DNA of 35,169 nucleotides from Haemophilus paraphrohaemolyticus (lineage in GTDB: Bacteria; Pseudomonadota; Gammaproteobacteria; Enterobacterales; Pasteurellaceae). The notes under the pieces were generated by a model. It was not told the DNA's origin. It worked only from the letters and a program-made list of their open reading frames with translations, and ran no database searches. Of this stretch, positions 31,143 through 35,169 are shown one piece after another. How positions within the stretch are numbered: position 1 is the first letter of the stretch; every line of letters starts with the position of its first letter. The position numbers were made by a program, and so were the translations under genes. The DNA lies in the NCBI RefSeq assembly GCF_002015045.1, contig NZ_MUXX01000022.1, forward strand, positions 1-35,169, in the 5' to 3' direction.

Positions 31143-31316
31143 GTGCAAAAAAGAAGAATACGATCTCCTTGTGAGTGTGAAAGTGACGTGGATTATTACG
31201 AGCAATTTGAAGAGCAAGAGAGCAATAAAGATGATTTCATCGAACCTGATGATGACTTTGAACCTTACGATGATGATTGCGAATACTGGAAATCAAATTG
31301 CTACGGCAGAGGATAA
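31143..31316 (+). CDS. Small acidic protein, unknown
   Basis: The 57-residue, strongly acidic product contains EEQESNKDD and EPDDDFEPYDDD, with four cysteines (two in CEC near residue 10, two near the end). The start is GTG, 2 bases after the preceding stop; the next gene begins 6 bases later. The charge resembles DNA-mimic or anti-nuclease proteins such as lambda Gam-type inhibitors, but no similarity is visible, so this remains a guess. Confidence 0.6.
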   Translation: MQKRRIRSPCECESDVDYYEQFEEQESNKDDFIEPDDDFEPYDDDCEYWKSNCYGRG

Positions 31317-31322
31317 CAAAAA

Positions 31323-31928
31323 ATGAGCATTTATAGCAAATTAGCAGAAGCCCGAGTTGAATTACAACAAAGAGGTGTAAAACAATCAGGGGCAAATACA
31401 TTTAGTAAATACACCTATTTTGAATTAGGCGATTTCTTACCAGCGATCAATGAAATCTTTGCTGAAAAGAAATTGTGTGGCGTGGTGTCTTTTACAGAGC
31501 AAATCGCAACGCTAACCATTCACGATAGTGAAAGCGATGAAAAAATTACATTTACTAGCCCAATGGCAACCGCCCAGTTAAAAGGCTGTCACGAAATTCA
31601 AAATCTTGGTGCTGTTCAAACTTATCAACGTCGTTACTTGTATATGGCTGCACTTGAAATTTCCGAAAATGATGTTCTTGATGAAAACAAAGGAAATGAA
31701 TCAATAAAAGAAGACAGCAAACAGAAAATGAAAACAAAACAATCAAATGGTATAGATCCGCAAGTAGTTTTGAACGGCTATAAAGTTGCAATAACTACCG
31801 CCAAAACATTAGAACTAGTTGAAAAATATAAAAGTTCTATTGTTGAAAAACTAAAAGATTTCCCTGCAGAATTGAAAGAAGCTATTTCAATTTATGACGA
31901 TAAAAAGAAAACTATCCAAGGTGCGTAA
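31323..31928 (+). CDS. erf: ERF-family single-strand annealing recombinase
   Basis: The 201-residue product has the ERF core: MSIYSKLAEARVELQQRGVK, then KYTYFELGDFLPAINEIFAE, and GAVQTYQRRYLYMAALEISE, whose aromatic/arginine stretch is diagnostic. It anneals complementary single strands, replacing lambda Beta. The lysine-rich C-terminal part (about 130-201) is variable in the family. The exonuclease start directly follows its stop. Confidence 0.9.
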   Translation: MSIYSKLAEARVELQQRGVKQSGANTFSKYTYFELGDFLPAINEIFAEKKLCGVVSFTEQIATLTIHDSESDEKITFTSPMATAQLKGCHEIQNLGAVQTYQRRYLYMAALEISENDVLDENKGNESIKEDSKQKMKTKQSNGIDPQVVLNGYKVAITTAKTLELVEKYKSSIVEKLKDFPAELKEAISIYDDKKKTIQGA

Positions 31929-32600
31929 ATGAATCATAAATTAAAAATTCGATGTTCTTCATTAAGTAAAATAATGTCAGAACCACGAGGAAAGTCTAAA
32001 AAGGAAAAGAAAGAATTATCCGAAACAGCTAAAACAGCCATACGTGAAATGTTTCGATACGATATGTTTGGTTTCCAAAAATTTGAAGGCAGTAAAGAAA
32101 CTGAAAAAGGTCATATTTGCGAACAAGCAGGAATAGAACTTGCTGGTGCTGTTCGTTTCCTTGATTTAGAAAAAAATACAGAACGCCGAGAAAATGAATT
32201 TATCAGCGGTGAATGTGATATTTATGTCCCAGAGTCGAATTTAATTATTGATATAAAAAACTCTTGGGATATTGGTACTCATCCTTTCTTTTATGAAGAA
32301 GCAAAAGATAAGGCTAAAAATGCTGGTTATGACTGGCAAATGCAAGGCTATATGTGGCTTTGGGAATGTGAAGAAGCTCATATAGATTTCTGTTTATTCC
32401 CTACGCCAGTTGAATTACTTAGTTCTTGGGAAAATCCTTTCAAATATGTGGATTTAGTTAATGATATTCCTCAACAAAAACGTATCACAACTGTTGTTAT
32501 TGAACGTAATGAAGAACTAATTGAGAAAATTAGAGAACGAGTAACATTAGCTCAATCATACTATGAACAGCTATTTGAAGAATTATTACATAAGGGGTAA
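31929..32600 (+). CDS. YqaJ / lambda-exonuclease family 5'-3' exonuclease
   Basis: The 223-residue product has the PD-(D/E)xK active site: E64 in GHICEQAG, D97 in SGECDIYV, and D108-I-K110 in IIDIKNSWD. It resects double-strand ends for ERF to anneal. It equals lambda Red alpha (226 residues) in length. It lies between erf and ssb, the usual three-gene recombination cassette. Confidence 0.9.
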   Translation: MNHKLKIRCSSLSKIMSEPRGKSKKEKKELSETAKTAIREMFRYDMFGFQKFEGSKETEKGHICEQAGIELAGAVRFLDLEKNTERRENEFISGECDIYVPESNLIIDIKNSWDIGTHPFFYEEAKDKAKNAGYDWQMQGYMWLWECEEAHIDFCLFPTPVELLSSWENPFKYVDLVNDIPQQKRITTVVIERNEELIEKIRERVTLAQSYYEQLFEELLHKG

Positions 32601-32603
32601 ACA

Positions 32604-33077
32604 ATGGCAGGCGTAAACAAAGTAATTATCGTCGGACGTTTAGGTAACGATCCTGAAATGCGAACAATGCCAAACGGCGATCCAGTCGCTAAGATTAGCG
32701 TTGCAACATCGGAGGAGTGGACGGATAAACAGACTGGCGAAAAAAAACAGAATACCGAATGGCATAACATTATCGCTTTTCGCAAATTAGCCGACATCAT
32801 TGGGCAATATCTGAAAAAAGGCTCGCAAGTGTACGTTGAAGGTAAAATCCGTACTCGCAAATGGCAAGACCAAAACGGACAAGACCGCTACACCACCGAA
32901 ATTATTGCCGACCAGCTACAAATGCTAGGCAGTTCACAAGGTGGCAACAGTAACAACTGGGCACAAGAGCCACAGGGTAAGCCAAAACCACAACAATCTC
33001 AACAAAAAGAATGGGACGGCTACACCGATCACGAACGCCAACAAGGCAATAATTTTGATGATGATATTCCGTTTTAA
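32604..33077 (+). CDS. ssb: Single-stranded DNA-binding protein
   Basis: The product has 157 residues. The OB fold (about 1-110) starts [20 protein letters not shown] and includes [21 protein letters not shown] glutamine-rich linker follows, and the tail DDDIPF recruits partner proteins, as in E. coli SSB. It completes the erf-exonuclease-ssb cassette. Confidence 0.95.
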   Translation: MAGVNKVIIVGRLGNDPEMRTMPNGDPVAKISVATSEEWTDKQTGEKKQNTEWHNIIAFRKLADIIGQYLKKGSQVYVEGKIRTRKWQDQNGQDRYTTEIIADQLQMLGSSQGGNSNNWAQEPQGKPKPQQSQQKEWDGYTDHERQQGNNFDDDIPF

Positions 33078-33145
33078 TGGTTAAACATTCAGTAACTGCT
33101 AATTAGGGCGTTTTTATTACTCTATAATCTAACAAGGGAAAAAAT

Positions 33146-33526
33146 ATGCAAATTTCTTCCAAAAGAAGATGTGCTCTTAAAATAGGTGAAGAGCAATTTA
33201 AAAAGATGTCTGAAGAATCACAAAGAGCAATGCTAACGCTAGTATCTGGTTTAAACGCTTGCAAAACCAAATCAGGAATGCTTAGTGTTTATCACTTAAA
33301 ACATAAATTTGAAAAGGTGAAACTAGCAGAGTTACAAGGTTGCTACACAACAGAAGCGTGCTTTTCTTATATATTAGCCCGAGTTGGAATTTTAGTATAT
33401 CCCAAAGGCGATAGAGAAAATTACGATGGGCACCTGCCTATGTATGCTCGTTTATCTGTTAGTAAGGTAAATCACTATTGTGAGATTTTAAAAGAATTGG
33501 GAATTAACCCACGCCCTCAGTTTTGA
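33146..33526 (+). CDS. Unknown 126-residue protein
   Basis: No family recognised. The product is basic and mostly helical at the N-terminus (KIGEEQFKKMSEESQRAMLT) and ends CEILKELGINPRPQF. It has five cysteines. The ATG follows AAGGGAAA, and a TATAAT (33123-33128) 18 bases upstream may belong to a promoter, although no clear -35 is seen. Its stop codon is inside a terminator hairpin. Confidence 0.75.
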   Translation: MQISSKRRCALKIGEEQFKKMSEESQRAMLTLVSGLNACKTKSGMLSVYHLKHKFEKVKLAELQGCYTTEACFSYILARVGILVYPKGDRENYDGHLPMYARLSVSKVNHYCEILKELGINPRPQF

Positions 33527-33536
33527 GGGCTTTTTT
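33513..33536 (+). terminator. Terminator overlapping the stop of the 33146 gene
   Basis: GCCCTCA/TGAGGGC (33513-33519 and 33524-33530) with loop GTTT is followed by six T. The TGA stop codon is the first triplet of the right arm. Confidence 0.9.
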
Positions 33537-33556
33537 GTACCTAAAGGAAACTAAAA

Positions 33557-34327
33557 ATGACACAGAAAAAATACGAATTACTTAAAGACGATACTATTAC
33601 TGCACCAAACGGAAAGACACTCTACCGCATTAAAGCCCTTATTGATTTTGGTGTAGTTGTAGCAGGCTCTCTCGGTGGCTATATCGAAAAAGAAGATAAC
33701 CTAGCTCATACTGGCAATGCTTGGGTGTATGGCAATGCTCGGGTGTCTGGCAATGCTGAGGTGTATGGTGATGCTCGGGTGTCTGGTAATGCTCGGGTGT
33801 ATGGTGATGCTCGGGTGTATGGTAATGCTCGGGTGTATGGTAATGCTCGGGTGTATGGTGATGCTCGGGTGTCTGGCAATGCTCGGGTGTCTGGCAATGC
33901 TGAGGTGTCTGGTGATGCTGAGGTGTATGGTGATGCTGAGGTGTATGGTGATGCTCGGGTGTCTGGTGATGTTCGGGTGTCTGGTGATGTTCGGGTGTAT
34001 GGTAATGCTCGGGTGTATGGTAATGCTTGGGTGTATGGCAATGCTCGGGTGTCTGGCAATGCTGAGGTGTCTGGTGATGCTGAGGTGTATGGCAATTCCG
34101 ATCTCGTTTGGTTTTCAAAAGTGGGAACAGAGCAAGGCACACTTACCGTTTATAAATCCAAAAATGGCTCATTACTTGCCACTCGTGGTTGTTTTAGTGG
34201 AACGGTCGATGAGTTTTTAGCGAAATCAGCAAAAGTTCACAATGAACGAATCAAACGAGAATACCAGTTACTCATTGAAGTCGCAAAATCTTGCCTTCTT
34301 GGAGAAAGCTATGTACCTACTTTTTAA
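33557..34327 (+). CDS. Hexapeptide-repeat (left-handed beta-helix-like) protein
   Basis: The product has 256 residues. The N-terminal cap (1-52, YELLKDD, LYRIKALIDFGVVVAGSLGG) is the conserved head of a phage family that also resembles the start of E. coli YdcK. Residues 53-178 are 21 hexapeptides G-[ND]-[AV]-[REW]-V-[YS], a pattern expected to form a beta-helix with three turns per coil. A C-terminal domain (about 179-256) is not repetitive (FSKVGTEQGTLTVYKSKNGS). No acetyltransferase residues are seen. The function is unknown. It is preceded by a terminator and AAGGAAAC. Confidence 0.85.
   Translation: MTQKKYELLKDDTITAPNGKTLYRIKALIDFGVVVAGSLGGYIEKEDNLAHTGNAWVYGNARVSGNAEVYGDARVSGNARVYGDARVYGNARVYGNARVYGDARVSGNARVSGNAEVSGDAEVYGDAEVYGDARVSGDVRVSGDVRVYGNARVYGNAWVYGNARVSGNAEVSGDAEVYGNSDLVWFSKVGTEQGTLTVYKSKNGSLLATRGCFSGTVDEFLAKSAKVHNERIKREYQLLIEVAKSCLLGESYVPTF
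33713..34090 (+). repeat. 21 tandem 18-bp repeats inside the hexapeptide gene
   Basis: Each 18-bp unit reads GG[C/T] [A/G]AT G[C/T]T then CGG, GAG or TGG, then GTG T[A/C]T. Differences are restricted to these positions. No indels occur in 378 bp. The array has no stop in any of the six frames. Confidence 0.95.
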
Positions 34328-34616
34328 CCCCTTCACCCTCCGCAAATGCCTACGGGACTACATCAACAAATACGCCAAACAGGCACGTGTGATCGTGCAT
34401 CTTAAAGGCAACCTTGCCAAATTACATCACGAAAACGACCGCTTGTTACGAGAAAATCATCGGCTTAAGCAGATGGTAAAAGACAAAGATGAGCGGATTA
34501 CCCAAATGCACACTACACTCAAAAACAACATCGATCTTGCCCGCACGATTGAATTTAATAGTCTACCGCGGAAGATGAAAAGAGAGGTAGAAAGACAAAT
34601 CAAAAGAGGGAAATAA
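34311..34616 (+). CDS. Coiled-coil protein, unknown
   Basis: The product has 101 residues from MYLLFNPFTLRKCLRDYINK. The ATG at 34311 was chosen because GGAGAAAGCT precedes it, and it overlaps the repeat gene by 17 bases; the earlier frame to 34242 lies in that gene. Residues about 35-80 form a coiled coil (KGNLAKLHHENDRLLRENHR and on). The rest is basic. A GACCGCTTGT uptake word lies at 34437-34446. No family recognised. Confidence 0.75.
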   Translation: MYLLFNPFTLRKCLRDYINKYAKQARVIVHLKGNLAKLHHENDRLLRENHRLKQMVKDKDERITQMHTTLKNNIDLARTIEFNSLPRKMKREVERQIKRGK

Positions 34617-34643
34617 AAAAGGGCTTACGCCCCTTTTATTTGA
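34617..34643 (+). terminator. Terminator after the coiled-coil gene
   Basis: AAAAGGGC-TTAC-GCCCCTTTT forms a stem with one bulged C, followed by ATTT. It lies just after the stop codon at 34614-34616. Confidence 0.7.
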
Positions 34644-34682
34644 CAACTGCACTTCATAATATAACTTTCAAAGAGAACCAAA

Positions 34683-34853
34683 ATGCAAACAATATTTATC
34701 TCATTTATCACTTCGTTAATTGTTTCCTGTATCGTTCATTATTTTTTTATGACCCAAATAGAAAAATGGTTCGACGCTTTCTTTAATGAAGAATCAAAAG
34801 TTTTTGAAAAATACGCAAAAGAGATTACAGAAATTGTGAAGAAAAACTTATAA
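34683..34853 (+). CDS. Small membrane-anchored protein, unknown
   Basis: The 56-residue product has an N-terminal hydrophobic helix (about 3-22, TIFISFITSLIVSCIVHYFF) and a charged amphipathic tail (EESKVFEKYAKEITEIVKKN). The ATG is preceded by AGAGAACC. No family recognised. It stands alone between two terminators. Confidence 0.65.
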   Translation: MQTIFISFITSLIVSCIVHYFFMTQIEKWFDAFFNEESKVFEKYAKEITEIVKKNL

Positions 34854-34905
34854 ACAGACCTTGCAAAAATTCTTACCAATAAAGCTGCTGCATAATCATT
34901 TCCTC

Positions 34906-34932
34906 AAGCCACGTTAATGCGTGGCTTTATTT
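34906..34932 (+). terminator. Terminator after the small membrane protein
   Basis: AAGCCACG-TTAATG-CGTGGCTT (34906-34913 and 34920-34927) is followed by TATTTTT. Confidence 0.9.
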
Positions 34933-34957
34933 TTACTCAAGCAAAAGGAACTGAAAG

Positions 34958-34991
34958 CTTGTAAGTTAGCTTATAAGTTTACTTGTAAGTT
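34958..34991 (+). repeat. Three direct repeats CTTGTAAGTT with 12-bp period
   Basis: CTTGTAAGTT (34958-34967), CTTATAAGTT (34970-34979) and CTTGTAAGTT (34982-34991) follow each other at exactly 12 bp. Just downstream is the uptake word GACCGCTTGT (35005-35014) and a partial inverted copy (35020-35029). Confidence 0.75.
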
Positions 34992-35060
34992 TTTGATGAA
35001 AATTGACCGCTTGTTGAATATAAGCGGTTAGATGTAATAGGAAATAACTTACTGTATTCA

Positions 35061-35088
35061 TTGAAATAATAGATTATGATTTTATATT
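35061..35088 (+). promoter_or_regulatory. Promoter for the gene at the right edge
   Basis: TTGAAA (35061-35066), a 16-bp spacer and TATATT (35083-35088) lie about 40 bases before an ATG with AAGGAAAT in front. Confidence 0.45.
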
Positions 35089-35130
35089 GATTATTTCGTA
35101 AACCTTTATAACTCCCACTAAGGAAATAAA

Positions 35131-35169
35131 ATGAAATCAGTAAAAACAGCATTGAAAAATCTAAAAAAG
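35131..35169 (+). CDS. Start of a small basic protein, cut by the window edge
   Basis: Only 13 codons are visible (MKSVKTALKNLKK). The ATG follows AAGGAAATAAA, and a promoter-like sequence lies upstream. The start is basic, but nothing can be said about function. Confidence 0.5.
   Translation, partial: MKSVKTALKNLKK

Noticed and set aside
33713..34090. CRISPR-like array
   Set aside because: The units are contiguous 18-mers in a coding frame without unique spacers, and there are no cas genes.
33639..34220. Long open frames on both strands (HTPEHYQTPEH-like, TRALPYT-like and MLGCMVMLGC-like repeats) over the hexapeptide gene
   Set aside because: They arise because an 18-bp unit without stops leaves every frame open. 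None has a ribosome binding site, and only the GNARVY frame continues into conserved N- and C-terminal domains.
1..35169. tRNA genes, insertion sequences, attachment sites and an integrase
   Set aside because: I looked for acceptor/T-loop patterns, transposase motifs and tyrosine or serine recombinase motifs and saw none. The prophage ends probably lie outside the window.

Overview
The window is most of a lambda-type siphophage genome, almost certainly a prophage, from a member of the Pasteurellaceae (Haemophilus, Actinobacillus, Mannheimia and relatives). The gene order is that of lambda, and the sequence carries both Pasteurellaceae DNA-uptake words: AAGTGCGGT in the left half and ACAAGCGGT in the right half. 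No host gene and no integrase is visible, so both prophage ends lie outside. The left edge cuts the tail-tip gene and the right edge cuts a small gene at its 13th codon.

Late half (1-20.5 kb, minus strand). Read from right to left in the direction of transcription: a Q-type antiterminator gene, a pR'-like promoter with a terminator just downstream, a small unknown gene, a holin, an SAR endolysin, Rz/Rz1, a terminator, a candidate cos site, small and large terminase, gpW, portal, a fused ClpP-like protease/major capsid protein, a DUF2190 cement protein, FII-, Z-, U- and V-like genes, the tail chaperones G and G-T joined by a -1 frameshift on A_AAA_AAC, tape measure, M, a DUF4236 moron with its own terminator, then L, K, I and J.

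Early right operon (20.6-27.2 kb, minus strand). cro, a cII-like gene, a Rha/KilAC antirepressor, an O-like initiator gene with repeats that may be the origin, a DnaC-like loader, DUF1367, a YbcO-like DUF1364 nuclease, an HNH endonuclease, rusA and Q. A plus-strand island (22.2-23.9 kb) interrupts it. The island carries higBA, a leader that looks like a C4-type antisense RNA, and a BRO antirepressor.

Immunity region (26.6-29.9 kb). It is wired like lambda. Three operators spaced exactly 22 bp lie between cro and cI. A TTGC-N6-TTGC CII site sits over the cII start codon with a -10 at the right distance (pRE), and a short OOP-like antisense RNA is predicted beside cII. Downstream of cI, in the place of lambda rexA-rexB, are two overlapping genes for a HipA-like kinase and a DUF3037 protein, closed by a terminator. 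I consider this pair the best candidate for an undescribed lysogen-expressed exclusion or defence system.

Early left operon (29.8-35.2 kb, plus strand). A pL-like promoter with related operators and an rrn-like boxA is followed by a counter-oriented SieB-like exclusion gene flanked by an inverted repeat, a roughly 250-base non-coding leader, small unknown genes, an ERF/YqaJ-exonuclease/SSB recombination cassette, and a protein built of 21 nearly identical 18-bp hexapeptide repeats. No N homologue was recognised. All assignments come from reading the sequence; no database search was run.
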